Assembly: GCA_017527825.1 (NCBI GenBank)
Contig: JAFXPO010000023.1
Span: 1 to 60,296, forward strand
DNA length: 60,296 bases
Origin: Oscillospiraceae bacterium
GTDB taxonomy: Bacteria > Bacillota > Clostridia > Oscillospirales > Oscillospiraceae
Direction: 5' to 3'
The translations under genes and the position numbers were made by a program. The first letter of the stretch is position 1, and each line of letters begins with the position of its first letter. Below the pieces are notes generated by a model. It did not search any database. It was not told the DNA's origin and worked only from the letters and a program-made list of their open reading frames with translations. Of the stretch, positions 44,119-51,044 are shown piece by piece.

Positions 44119-45702
44119 TCACGGTTTTTCGTTTTTATCAACGAGTCGGTCGAGTTCATCGGAAAACAAATAGCATATCTCGATGTGGTCATCGTCAAAT
44201 ACGCGGATTTCTCGTACTGTTTCCTGCAAAATCACTCGATCCAGTGACTCCAGCTTTTTCATGCGAAGCAGTTTTTCTACCCAGGACTGCTTCGCCGTTG
44301 TGTTCTGCGGTCCGGAGACCTCTGTCTCGCTTACATCCTCTGCCAGCGCATGCTCCTGCGAATCATAGTCTGCTTTACGGCGAATATATTCCTCCCGCGA
44401 AACAGAGCCAGCTCTGTAATCCTCATACAGCCGTTGCTTCTGCCTCTGAATCTTCGCGCGAACGGCATCCGTTCGTCGCACGTCGACCGCCTGCGCTACG
44501 CTCTGCCTGGCATATTGCTGCTCTGCAAGCTCGCTCAGATTTTTCACCTGTGATATGAGCCGGTTCAAGTCTGACAAAACCACTTCTACTAATTCATCCT
44601 CTCGGATGGAATGCTTGCTGCAAGCGATTGCCCCGTATGCTTTATAGGCGGAGCAGTAATAGTTTCTGCTATCTCCTCCTTTTTTGACCAGCGCACAGCC
44701 GCAGTCCCCGCAGCGAAGAAAGCCGCTGAATAGTCCTGTTTTCTCTTGTTTAGCTTCTACCTGTTTCACTTTCTCTTCTTTCCCTTTTCCTACAGCTTCA
44801 TGCGCTGCAGCCCAAAGTTCTTGGGAGATAATCGGCTCGTGCATGCCTTCCACAATAATCCATTCGCTACGCGGTGCGGTTCGATGCTTCCCATGCATCG
44901 TATCCGACGGATAACGATTGGATACCATGCGACCGAGGTACATCTCATTTTGCAGTATTCGACGAACCGCGGAATCCGACCAGTAGCACGTTCCTCTGTA
45001 TCTCTGGTTGATGCTCAGTTTGATTCCCTTACTTCGCTTGTACGCAATAGGGCTCAATACGCCGTCCGCGTTGAGCGTCCGCGCAATATCCCGATCCGTC
45101 GTGCCCTGTGCTTTCTGCTCAAAAATGCGGCGCACAGTATCTGCCGCCTCTGGGTCGATGACAAAATGGTTTCTGTTTTCCGTATCCTTGGCATATCCGT
45201 AAGGGGCAAACGCGCTGACAAACTCTCCGCGCTGCATTTTCGCACGAAACGACTTTCGCACCTTGTCGGAGGTGTCCTTCGCGTACTGCGCGTTGAACAC
45301 ATTTTTCAGCGGCAGCATCATATCGTATGGTCCCCGAAGACTGTCAACTTGGTCATTGATTGCAATAAACCGCACATCCTTTGCGGGAAAAAACCGCTCC
45401 AGATAGTACCCGATGTCGATATAATCCCGCCCAAAGCGGGACAGGTCCTTAACGATTACACAGTCTATCTTACCGTCCTCTATATCCGCCAGCATCCGCC
45501 GAAAGTCCGGTCGGTTGAAGTTTGTCCCCGTGAAACCGTCATCGATATAGCACGATGCAGCTGCCAGCTCCGGGTTCCGTGCGCAATAGTCCTCCAGCAT
45601 ATGCCTCTGCACAACGATGCTGTCGCTCTCCGATTTATCGCCATCCTCACGCGAGATGCGGCAATACAACGCAGTTCTGTATGTCCTGTTTTTTGGGTCC
45701 AT
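44119..45702 (-). CDS. Large serine recombinase 2 (TndX/TnpX type)
   Basis: The start is ATG 45702 (MDPKNRTYRTALYC), eight bases after GAGGAG; an upstream TTG at 45831 has no ribosome site. 527 aa: catalytic domain with the serine in ALYCRISREDGD, IVKDLSRFGRDYID, recombinase domain, zinc ribbon (LRCGDCGCALV to YYCSAYKAYGAIAC) and a coiled-coil tail. It is a clear paralogue of recombinase 1, sharing long stretches such as YLERFFPAKDVRFIAIND. It appears intact. It could be the active excisionase with recombinase 1 as partner, or one may be redundant. Confidence 0.94.
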   Translation of the reverse strand: MDPKNRTYRTALYCRISREDGDKSESDSIVVQRHMLEDYCARNPELAAASCYIDDGFTGTNFNRPDFRRMLADIEDGKIDCVIVKDLSRFGRDYIDIGYYLERFFPAKDVRFIAINDQVDSLRGPYDMMLPLKNVFNAQYAKDTSDKVRKSFRAKMQRGEFVSAFAPYGYAKDTENRNHFVIDPEAADTVRRIFEQKAQGTTDRDIARTLNADGVLSPIAYKRSKGIKLSINQRYRGTCYWSDSAVRRILQNEMYLGRMVSNRYPSDTMHGKHRTAPRSEWIIVEGMHEPIISQELWAAAHEAVGKGKEEKVKQVEAKQEKTGLFSGFLRCGDCGCALVKKGGDSRNYYCSAYKAYGAIACSKHSIREDELVEVVLSDLNRLISQVKNLSELAEQQYARQSVAQAVDVRRTDAVRAKIQRQKQRLYEDYRAGSVSREEYIRRKADYDSQEHALAEDVSETEVSGPQNTTAKQSWVEKLLRMKKLESLDRVILQETVREIRVFDDDHIEICYLFSDELDRLVDKNEKP

Positions 45703-45973
45703 CTCTGTTCTCCTCAATCTAAGCATATGGCTGCAGTAGTTTCGTATGCATGTATCACAAATAGGGCGCGCTGCGCAGATTCCATGCGGAATCCACACAA
45801 CGCCCTGCCGTTCTTTTCGCCTCCTCGACAACCATACAAAAATAGCTTGCGTTTTTCTTAGGACAAGACTATACTTTGGTTACGGTGTGGCTTAGCCATA
45901 GTGGGAATGCCGCTTCATTTTCACTGGTGCACAGGAGTTGCCGCTTCTGTGCACTGCCGTTTTTTACTTTGCC
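45703..45973 (-). other. Untranslated leader of recombinase 2
   Basis: A 271-nt leader. Near its start is a perfect hairpin, GTGCACAG (45927-45934) / CTGTGCAC (45947-45954), whose loop on the minus strand reads AAGCGGCAACTC, sharing CGGCAA with the recombinase 1 leader. A 26-codon frame begins at an ATG in this region without a ribosome site. With 45974-46119 this makes a gene-free stretch of about 417 bp devoted to regulation. Confidence 0.55.
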
Positions 45974-46002
45974 ATTATAATATACTGGTACCATATTTTC
46001 AA
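45974..46002 (-). promoter_or_regulatory. Recombinase 2 promoter with palindromic operator in the spacer
   Basis: Minus strand TTGAAA (45997-46002), 17-bp spacer, TATAAT (45974-45979). The spacer holds TACTGGTACCATA (45983-45995), the same site as in the recombinase 1 promoter with one arm slightly changed. Confidence 0.82.
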
Positions 46003-46030
46003 GCCAAGAACCATGTTTTTCCTTCCAAAA

Positions 46031-46043
46031 ATGGTACCAGTAT
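46031..46043. promoter_or_regulatory. Third copy of the GGTACC operator
   Basis: ATGGTACCAGTAT, identical to the reverse complement of the central part of the recombinase 2 site. It lies 18 bp upstream of the -35 of the small DNA-binding gene, between two divergent promoters. Confidence 0.7.
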
Positions 46044-46060
46044 TTGTGCAATATCTACAA

Positions 46061-46089
46061 TTGCATTCATATCCACCTTGTAGTATAAT
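46061..46089 (+). promoter_or_regulatory. Promoter of the small DNA-binding protein gene
   Basis: TTGCAT (46061-46066), 17-bp spacer, TATAAT (46084-46089). Confidence 0.65.
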
Positions 46090-46119
46090 AATGAACACTA
46101 TTTTTTGAGGATGACGGAC

Positions 46120-46329
46120 ATGCCCATTTCGAAATCGCAACAGCGCGCCGTGCAGGCTTACAACAAAAAAAGCTATGATGACATTCGCGTTCGAGCCAAA
46201 AAAGGACAGCGCGCTGTCATCCAATCCCACGCGGAGCAAATGGGGGAATCCGTTAACTCATTTGTGCTTCGCGCTATTGATGAAACTATAATGCGGGACA
46301 AAAACAAAGAAAACAAGCTGGATACCTGA
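46120..46329 (+). CDS. Arc/ribbon-helix-helix-like protein, candidate element repressor
   Basis: The start is taken as ATG 46120 (MPISKSQQRAVQAYNKK), nine bases after GAGG; the ATG at 46111 abuts that site. 69 aa, basic. A short strand (SYDDIRVRAKKG) is followed by two helices (RAVIQSHAEQMGESVNSFVL, then RAIDETIMRD), the layout of ribbon-helix-helix regulators. Similar small proteins are common on Clostridial integrative elements. Its promoter is flanked by operator copies that recur in both recombinase promoters, so it is the obvious candidate to bind them; this is inference. Confidence 0.75.
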   Translation: MPISKSQQRAVQAYNKKSYDDIRVRAKKGQRAVIQSHAEQMGESVNSFVLRAIDETIMRDKNKENKLDT

Positions 46330-46352
46330 CGCATCGCTCGGGCATCCAGCTT
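46315..46352 (+). terminator. Stem-loop at the end of the small DNA-binding gene
   Basis: AAGCTGGAT (46315-46323) / ATCCAGCTT (46344-46352), followed by AGTTTATT; it overlaps the stop codon. Confidence 0.6.
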
Positions 46353-46355
46353 AGT

Positions 46356-46445
46356 TTATTCAGCATTCTCTGCTTTTTCCGCCGTCTCCATGAACTCTAC
46401 ACCCGCAATTTGTAAAAGCTCACCATGCTCCGTGTAAAAGGCCAT
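46356..46445 (-). CDS. Possible 29-aa ORF starting inside the right inverted repeat
   Basis: ATG 46445 lies in the terminal arm; the product starts MAFYTEHGELLQIAGVEF and ends AEKAENAE before TAA. It has reasonable codon use but no well-placed ribosome site. Weakly supported. Confidence 0.22.
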   Translation of the reverse strand: MAFYTEHGELLQIAGVEFMETAEKAENAE

Positions 46446-46471
46446 TACCGCATTTGCACCTTACCCACCGG
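46442..46471 (+). repeat. Right end of the mobile element (attR): inverted repeat arm and core repeat
   Basis: 46442-46463 is the inverted partner of 12563-12584 (18/22 identical, with ATTACCGCATTT at 46444-46455), and CCCACCGG at 46464-46471 repeats 12555-12562. Confidence 0.88.
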
Positions 46472-46637
46472 ACCCACGGGTCCTCAGGGCGAGCCGGGTG
46501 AGGTGACGCCCGCCGCCGCGGTCGCCGATCTGCCGCCGACTACGGTGGAGTTTACCGCGGTCGTGCTCAAAATCAATGAACTGCTGGCAAGTCTGCGGGC
46601 AGCGGGACTGTTGGAGGATGCCCCGACGGTCGAATAA
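46464..46637 (+). pseudogene. Collagen-like protein, C-terminal half
   Basis: After the core repeat the frame continues [14 protein letters not shown], then a non-collagen tail (AVADLPPTTVEFTAVVLKIN, then ELLASLRAAGLLEDAPTVE) and TAA. It has no ribosome site or start of its own; ATG 46425 is inside the element. Fused to 12207-12562 it completes a 173-aa protein. The tail has one amphipathic helix, possibly a trimerisation segment. Confidence 0.85.
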
Positions 46638-46644
46638 CACATCA

Positions 46645-46672
46645 GGGAGCGGCGACGCCGCTCCCTCTTTTT
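46645..46672 (+). terminator. Terminator of the collagen-like gene
   Basis: GGGAGCGGC (46645-46653), loop GAC, GCCGCTCCC (46657-46665), then TCTTTTT. Confidence 0.92.
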
Positions 46673-46685
46673 AGGAGGGGTTTCC

Positions 46686-47789
46686 ATCTCTTACAAGGTA
46701 TGCGTATACGCAATCGCGAAAAACGAAGCGCAGTTCGTCGACCGCTTCATGGACTCCATGTCCGAGGCGGACTGGGTCTGCGTATTGGATACCGGCTCCG
46801 CCGACGGTACCGCGGAGCGGCTGCGCGACCGCGGCGCGATCGTGGAGCAAAAGACCATCGAGCCGTGGCGCTTTGACGCCGCGCGCAATGAGTCCATGCG
46901 TCTCATTCCCGCCGAAGCGGATATTTGCTGCTGCATTGACCTCGATGAGCAGTTCCGCCCCGGCTGGCGCGCCGCGCTGGAGGAAGCGTGGCAGCCTGAT
47001 GCCACCCGCGCCCGCTATCGCTACACCTGGAGCTTTCAACCCGATGGCAGCGAGGGACATGTTTTCTGGCCGGAGAAAATCCACAAAAAAGGTGTCTATC
47101 GCTGGATTCATCCTGTTCACGAGGTGTTGACGTACACCGGCGCGGGCAGGGAACGCATCATCACCGTACCCGGCATCCAGCTCGACCACCATCCCGATCC
47201 GAACAAATCCCGCGCGCAGTACCTGCCGCTGCTGGAACTTGCGGTGGCGGAAGCTCCCGAAGACGACCGCAGCTGCCACTACCTCGGTCGGGAATATATG
47301 TACCGCGGTCAATGGCAAAACGCCATCGACATGCTCCGCCGCCATCTGGCGCTGCCCACGGCGACGTGGGCGGATGAGCGATGCGCGTCCATGCGGTTCA
47401 TCGGGCGCTGTTACCATCATCTGGGACGGGATGACCTTGCCGCCGTATGGTATCACCGCGCCATTGCCGAAGCGCCGCACCTGCGTGAGCCGTACCTTGA
47501 CTACGCCGCACTGCTCTACGACCGTCAGAACTGGGCGGGGCTTGCCTACTTCACGCGCTGCGCCCTCGCCATCACGGAGCGCCCGGCGACGTATATCACC
47601 GAGGGCGAAGCGTGGGGCGCGCTGCCGTGGGATTACCTGTCCATCGCGCTGTGGCACCTCGGACAGGTGCGCGAAGCGCTTGACGCCGCGCGTCAAGCCG
47701 CCGCCCTCGCGCCGGAAGACGCAAGGATCAAAAACAACCTTGCCATTTTCGAGCAGTCGCTTTATAATGTCTCGGACACATTAACGTAA
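46686..47789 (+). CDS. Family 2 glycosyltransferase with TPR-like C-terminus
   Basis: The conserved first strand of the GT-A fold (ISYKVCVYAIAKNEAQF) begins at the ATC at 46686, seven bases after AGGAGG; the first ATG (46749) would delete it, so an AUC start is likely. 368 aa from there. Motifs: DTGSADGTAE for the nucleotide, CIDLDEQF as the DxD-like metal site, WIHPVHEV for the acceptor region. Residues about 175-368 contain TPR-like helical pairs (YLGREYMYRGQWQNAIDML and further). The organisation resembles SunS-type protein glycosyltransferases. It sits 48 bp after the collagen-like gene, so Thr glycosylation of that protein is a reasonable guess. Confidence 0.88.
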   Translation: MSYKVCVYAIAKNEAQFVDRFMDSMSEADWVCVLDTGSADGTAERLRDRGAIVEQKTIEPWRFDAARNESMRLIPAEADICCCIDLDEQFRPGWRAALEEAWQPDATRARYRYTWSFQPDGSEGHVFWPEKIHKKGVYRWIHPVHEVLTYTGAGRERIITVPGIQLDHHPDPNKSRAQYLPLLELAVAEAPEDDRSCHYLGREYMYRGQWQNAIDMLRRHLALPTATWADERCASMRFIGRCYHHLGRDDLAAVWYHRAIAEAPHLREPYLDYAALLYDRQNWAGLAYFTRCALAITERPATYITEGEAWGALPWDYLSIALWHLGQVREALDAARQAAALAPEDARIKNNLAIFEQSLYNVSDTLT

Positions 47790-47801
47790 GGAAGCAGCAG
47801 C

Positions 47802-49082
47802 ATGAATACAAATGACATTTATCAAGCCCTTGGCGTCAGCGCGGCGGTACTCGCCTACGGCGAGCGGATTCTTGGGACGCTGACGGAGCAATTTGCCGCC
47901 ATCGACGCAAACGCGGAGCTGGGACAGGCAAAGGTGCTCGCGGCGATGCAGAAAAACCGCGTCAACGCCACGCACTTTGCCGCCACCACCGGCTATGGCT
48001 ACGACGACGAGGGGCGCGACACGCTGGAGCGGGTCTATGCCGACACGTTCCACACCGAGGCGGCGCTGGTGCGCCCGCAGCTTGTCTGCGGCACCCACGC
48101 GCTCGCGGTGGCGCTCTCCGCCAATCTGCTCCCCGGCGATGAGCTGCTGGCAATCTCCGGCAAGCCCTACGACACGCTGGAGGAGGTCATCGGCATCCGC
48201 CCGTCTCCCTGCTCACTTGCCGAGTACGGCGTCACCTATCAGCAGGTCGATCTGCTGGCGGACGGCGGTTTCGACCTGCCCGCCATCCGCGCGGCGGTCA
48301 ACGAAAAGACAAAGCTGGTGCACATCCAGCGCTCCAAGGGCTACCAGACCCGCCCGACGCTGAGCGTCGCCCAGATCGGCGAGGCGATCGCCGCGGTGAA
48401 ATCCGTCAAGCCCGACGTGGTGGTCATGGCGGACAATTGCTACGGCGAATTTGTCGAACCCATTGAGCCAAGCGACGTCGGCGCGGACATGTGCGTCGGC
48501 TCGCTCATCAAAAACCCCGGCGGCGGGCTTGCGCCCATCGGCGGTTATATCGCCGGGACGCAAGCGTGCGTTGACCGCTGCGCCTATCGGCTCTCCGCCC
48601 CCGGACTGGGGCAGGAGGTCGGCGCGAACCTCGGCTTGATGCCCGCGCTGTTTCAGGGCTTCTTCCTCGCGCCGACGGTTACTGCCGCCGCGCTGCGCGG
48701 CGCGGTTTTTGCCGCCGCCGCGTATGAAAGCCTCGGCTATCGCGTGGTGCCTTCCTCAAGCGAGACGAGGCACGACATCATTCAGGCAATCGAGCTGGGC
48801 AGCGAAGCGGCAATGTGCGCGTTCTGCAAGGGCATCCAGCAGGCGGCGCCGGTGGACAGCTATGTGACCCCCGTCCCCGCGCCCATGCCGGGCTACGACG
48901 CGCAGGTCATCATGGCGGCGGGCGCTTTTGTACAGGGCAGCAGCATTGAGCTGTCCGCTGACGGTCCCGTGCGTCCACCGTACGCGGTGTATTTTCAGGG
49001 CGGTCTGACCTGGCCCCACGCGAAGCTTGGCGTGCTGCTCTCGCTCCAGAAGATGCTGGACGCGGGACTGATTGCGCTGTAA
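47802..49082 (+). CDS. ynbB: Methionine gamma-lyase family PLP protein (aluminium-resistance/YnbB type)
   Basis: 426 aa, start after AAGGA, 12 bp behind the glycosyltransferase and probably cotranscribed. It is a Cys/Met-metabolism PLP fold: CGTHALAVALSANLLPGDE for the phosphate loop, DNCYGEFVEP for the Asp partner, and the Schiff-base lysine in GSLIKNPGGGLAPIGG, a sequence typical of the YnbB family. The family is annotated as methionine gamma-lyase or aluminium-resistance protein; its true substrate is not established. Confidence 0.93.
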   Translation: MNTNDIYQALGVSAAVLAYGERILGTLTEQFAAIDANAELGQAKVLAAMQKNRVNATHFAATTGYGYDDEGRDTLERVYADTFHTEAALVRPQLVCGTHALAVALSANLLPGDELLAISGKPYDTLEEVIGIRPSPCSLAEYGVTYQQVDLLADGGFDLPAIRAAVNEKTKLVHIQRSKGYQTRPTLSVAQIGEAIAAVKSVKPDVVVMADNCYGEFVEPIEPSDVGADMCVGSLIKNPGGGLAPIGGYIAGTQACVDRCAYRLSAPGLGQEVGANLGLMPALFQGFFLAPTVTAAALRGAVFAAAAYESLGYRVVPSSSETRHDIIQAIELGSEAAMCAFCKGIQQAAPVDSYVTPVPAPMPGYDAQVIMAAGAFVQGSSIELSADGPVRPPYAVYFQGGLTWPHAKLGVLLSLQKMLDAGLIAL

Positions 49083-49087
49083 CAGCA

Positions 49088-49111
49088 AAAAGACGGCTCA
49101 CGCCGTCTTTT
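49088..49111. terminator. Bidirectional terminator
   Basis: AAAAGACGGC (49088-49097), loop TCAC, GCCGTCTTTT (49102-49111), between convergent genes. Confidence 0.9.
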
Positions 49112-49112
49112 T

Positions 49113-49613
49113 TCATATTGGGATATCCACTACACTCACGCCGCGCCGGAGCGCGTATTCGATCGTGTTGCGCGTGCCGCCCGGAAGCCCGTCATGCGCC
49201 GCGATCAGCAGACTCGCATGATCCACCATGTAGCGGTTGCGCCGCATCATGCAGCCGGGGCTGTACTGCGCCGAAACCACGGTTTCATAGTCGCAGCGCT
49301 CCAAAAGTTCCCGGTACCGCTCCCGCTGCGCGGCGCTCCACCCGTCCGGCTGCGTCGGGCACGGGATCGCCGCCTCCAGCGTGATATGCGGGTAGCGCTC
49401 CTTTAATTCCAGCACAATCTCGCAGAAATAGAAGTCACACCCCTCCGCCATCCCGCAGATAAAGTGCTCCGTCCCCTCCATGATCGCGCTCTCCACCGCC
49501 GCGCGGATGCACGCTTTGAGGGCAAGGGCGCGCATATCGTTCTCATTGTTCCCCCACGGCAGTTTTGCGGGACGATGCCCCGTAAAGCAGCAAGCGGATT
49601 GTCTCCCTTTTAT
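49113..49613 (-). CDS. YpsA/DUF1273-like SLOG-domain protein
   Basis: The family N-terminus CCFTGHRPAKLPWG is encoded in frame upstream of the first ATG (49535); no ATG, GTG or TTG precedes it, and the frame closes at a TGA just above. The most likely start is ATA 49613, eight bases after a GGGGGG, giving 166 aa. Other family features are GMAEGCDFYFCEI, the variable YRELLERCD, and MVDHASLLIAAHDGLPGGTRN. SLOG domains bind nucleotide-type ligands; B. subtilis YpsA influences cell division, but the role here is unknown. Confidence 0.82.
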   Translation of the reverse strand: MKGRQSACCFTGHRPAKLPWGNNENDMRALALKACIRAAVESAIMEGTEHFICGMAEGCDFYFCEIVLELKERYPHITLEAAIPCPTQPDGWSAAQRERYRELLERCDYETVVSAQYSPGCMMRRNRYMVDHASLLIAAHDGLPGGTRNTIEYALRRGVSVVDIPI

Positions 49614-49709
49614 CGCTCACGCCCCCCTTCCTTTGAACAGCGATATTATAGAACAAAAGTTCTTGCATGTAAAGGAAAACATTTCGACAGGATTCGACAA
49701 AAGTTACTC

Positions 49710-49738
49710 TTGACAAACGTGTGTCGTATGTGTATGGT
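49710..49738 (+). promoter_or_regulatory. Promoter of the FMN riboswitch-ribU transcript
   Basis: TTGACA (49710-49715), 17-bp spacer, TATGGT (49733-49738); the riboswitch starts about 25 bp later. Confidence 0.75.
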
Positions 49739-49762
49739 ATTAGGCGAGAACTGAATCACCAG

Positions 49763-49869
49763 TCTTCGAGGCGGGGTGTGATTCCCCACCGGCGGTATAG
49801 TCCGCAAGCGGTTTTCCGCATGAGCCGGCGAAATTCCGGCACCGACGGTATAGTCCGGATGAGAGAAGA
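49763..49869 (+). promoter_or_regulatory. FMN riboswitch (RFN element)
   Basis: Conserved RFN blocks in order: GGCGGGGTGTGATTCCCCAC, CGGCGGTATAGTCCGC, GAGCCGGCGAAATTCCGGC, CCGACGGTATAGTCCGGATG, AGAGAAG. P1 is TCTTC (49763-49767) with GAAGA (49865-49869). It senses FMN and turns off the riboflavin importer downstream. Confidence 0.97.
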
Positions 49870-49896
49870 TGTGTATTGTCACGCTCTTTTGCGTCA

Positions 49897-49924
49897 TGCA
49901 CCCGAAGGCTTGTCTTTCGGTGCA
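49897..49924 (+). promoter_or_regulatory. Riboswitch expression-platform hairpin
   Basis: TGCACC (49897-49902) / GGTGCA (49919-49924) with further pairing inside; no U tract follows, and the ribU ribosome site (AAAGGAG) is nine bases later. Control of translation initiation is therefore more likely than termination. Confidence 0.45.
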
Positions 49925-49946
49925 AATCGTAAAGGAGTGTTTTTCT

Positions 49947-50564
49947 ATGTCCTCACCCGCAGTCTTTGCCAAGCAGGCAGAGCGCACCCACAAGCTTGCC
50001 GTCGCCGGAATGCTCTCGGCGGTGGCGTTCATCCTCATGTACGTCGAGTTTCCCATCCCCGCGCTGATTCCCGCGTTTATCAAGCTGGACGTGTCGGATC
50101 TGCCGGAGCTACTCTCGGCGTTCGCCCTCGGTCCCATCTGGGGCGTAGTTGTGACGCTGGCGAAGAACGTGCTGTTCTCCATCCTGCACGGCACGTCCTC
50201 CAACTACGTCGGCGAGCTGTGCAACTTCCTGCTGGGCAGCGTATTCGCCTTCACCGCCGGTCTTGTCTATCATCGCGGCAAGTCCCGCAAGAGCGCTTTG
50301 CTCGGCGCGGTGCTGGGCGCGGCGCTGATGGCACTCGTGTCCGTTCCCATCAACTACTTCATCGTCTACCCCGCCTATGTGGTGGTGTACGGTATGCCGA
50401 TGGAGGCGATCATCGGCATGTATCAGGCGATCCGCCCCGGCGCAGACAGCCTGATGAAGTGTCTCGTGGCATTCAACCTGCCGTTCACCTTCTGCAAGGG
50501 TTTGTTGGATGTGGTGCTGTGCTTCCTCATCTACAAGCCGCTTTCCCCGATCCTGCATCGATAA
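49947..50564 (+). CDS. ribU: Riboflavin ECF transporter S component
   Basis: The start is ATG 49947 (MSSPAVFAKQ) after AAAGGAG. About 205 aa with six hydrophobic helices. Family features: an early helix MLSAVAFILMYVEFPIP, KLDVSDLPELLSAFALGP, and KNVLFSILHGTSSNYVGEL. RibU is the membrane subunit that binds riboflavin and works with the shared EcfT/EcfA ATPase module, which is encoded elsewhere. The FMN riboswitch directly upstream supports the substrate. Confidence 0.96.
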   Translation: MSSPAVFAKQAERTHKLAVAGMLSAVAFILMYVEFPIPALIPAFIKLDVSDLPELLSAFALGPIWGVVVTLAKNVLFSILHGTSSNYVGELCNFLLGSVFAFTAGLVYHRGKSRKSALLGAVLGAALMALVSVPINYFIVYPAYVVVYGMPMEAIIGMYQAIRPGADSLMKCLVAFNLPFTFCKGLLDVVLCFLIYKPLSPILHR

Positions 50565-50576
50565 ATAGGAGCCGAT

Positions 50577-50987
50577 ATGACAGAATCTGATCTCATTGCC
50601 GCGCGCAAGGCGGAGGAACTGACCGGAGGCAACGCCTTTGCCGCATTCAATCATCTGGAGGTCGAGCATGTGGAGCCGGACTATGCGGTGTTCAAGCTTG
50701 ACATCCGCCCCGAAAGCAAGAATCCCCGCGGCTTCGTCCACGGCGGGCTGTTGGCGGGCATGGCAGACAATGCCGCCGGCTACGCCGCCCACAGCGACGG
50801 GCGCACCTACGTCACCCAGTCCAGCCACATGAATTATCTGCACAACCAGGCGGAGGGCGTGATTCGCGCCTCCGGTCGCGTGCTGCACCGCGGACGCACC
50901 ATCTGTCTCGTGCGCGTGGACATCACCGGCGAGAGCGGCGCGCTGCTCGCCACCGGCGAGGTGTCGTACTTTTGCGTCGATCGATAA
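50577..50987 (+). CDS. PaaI-family hotdog-fold thioesterase
   Basis: 136 aa, start 12 bp after ribU behind AGGAG. Hotdog motifs: the NPRGFVHGGLLAGMADNAAG helix with the catalytic-site HGG and Asp, then the strand VTQSSHMNYLHNQ. These enzymes hydrolyse acyl-CoA thioesters in the cytoplasm. The substrate is unknown, and the link to riboflavin uptake is probably only positional. Confidence 0.9.
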   Translation: MTESDLIAARKAEELTGGNAFAAFNHLEVEHVEPDYAVFKLDIRPESKNPRGFVHGGLLAGMADNAAGYAAHSDGRTYVTQSSHMNYLHNQAEGVIRASGRVLHRGRTICLVRVDITGESGALLATGEVSYFCVDR

Positions 50988-51013
50988 ATGACCGATGCGC
51001 AAGCAATAACGAG

Positions 51014-51037
51014 CGCCCGCGGCATTTGCCGCGGGCG
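51014..51037. terminator. Terminator between convergent genes
   Basis: CGCCCGCGGCA (51014-51024), short loop, TGCCGCGGGCG (51027-51037), then TTCTG. Confidence 0.8.
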
Positions 51038-51044
51038 TTCTGCG

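Larger units (their letters stand above)
12563..46463. mobile_element. 33.9-kb serine-recombinase element carrying a giant dockerin protein gene
   Basis: Boundaries are set by 22-bp inverted ends and flanking CCCACCGG repeats. Removing 12563-46471 restores the collagen-like frame exactly. From left to right it contains two stem-loops, a tiny ORF, a double-HTH regulator, the divergent 27-kb giant gene, two tandem serine recombinases with attenuator-like leaders, a ribbon-helix-helix-like gene, and the right end. No conjugation or replication genes are visible, so it would be integrative and possibly mobilisable rather than self-transmissible. Joining the ends would give a symmetric 22-8-22 bp site, the size and symmetry of a serine-integrase attP. 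Confidence 0.87.

Noticed and set aside
45703..45831. N-terminal extension of recombinase 2 from a TTG
   Set aside because: No ribosome site at the TTG, no counterpart in recombinase 1, and GAGGAG is perfectly placed for ATG 45702.
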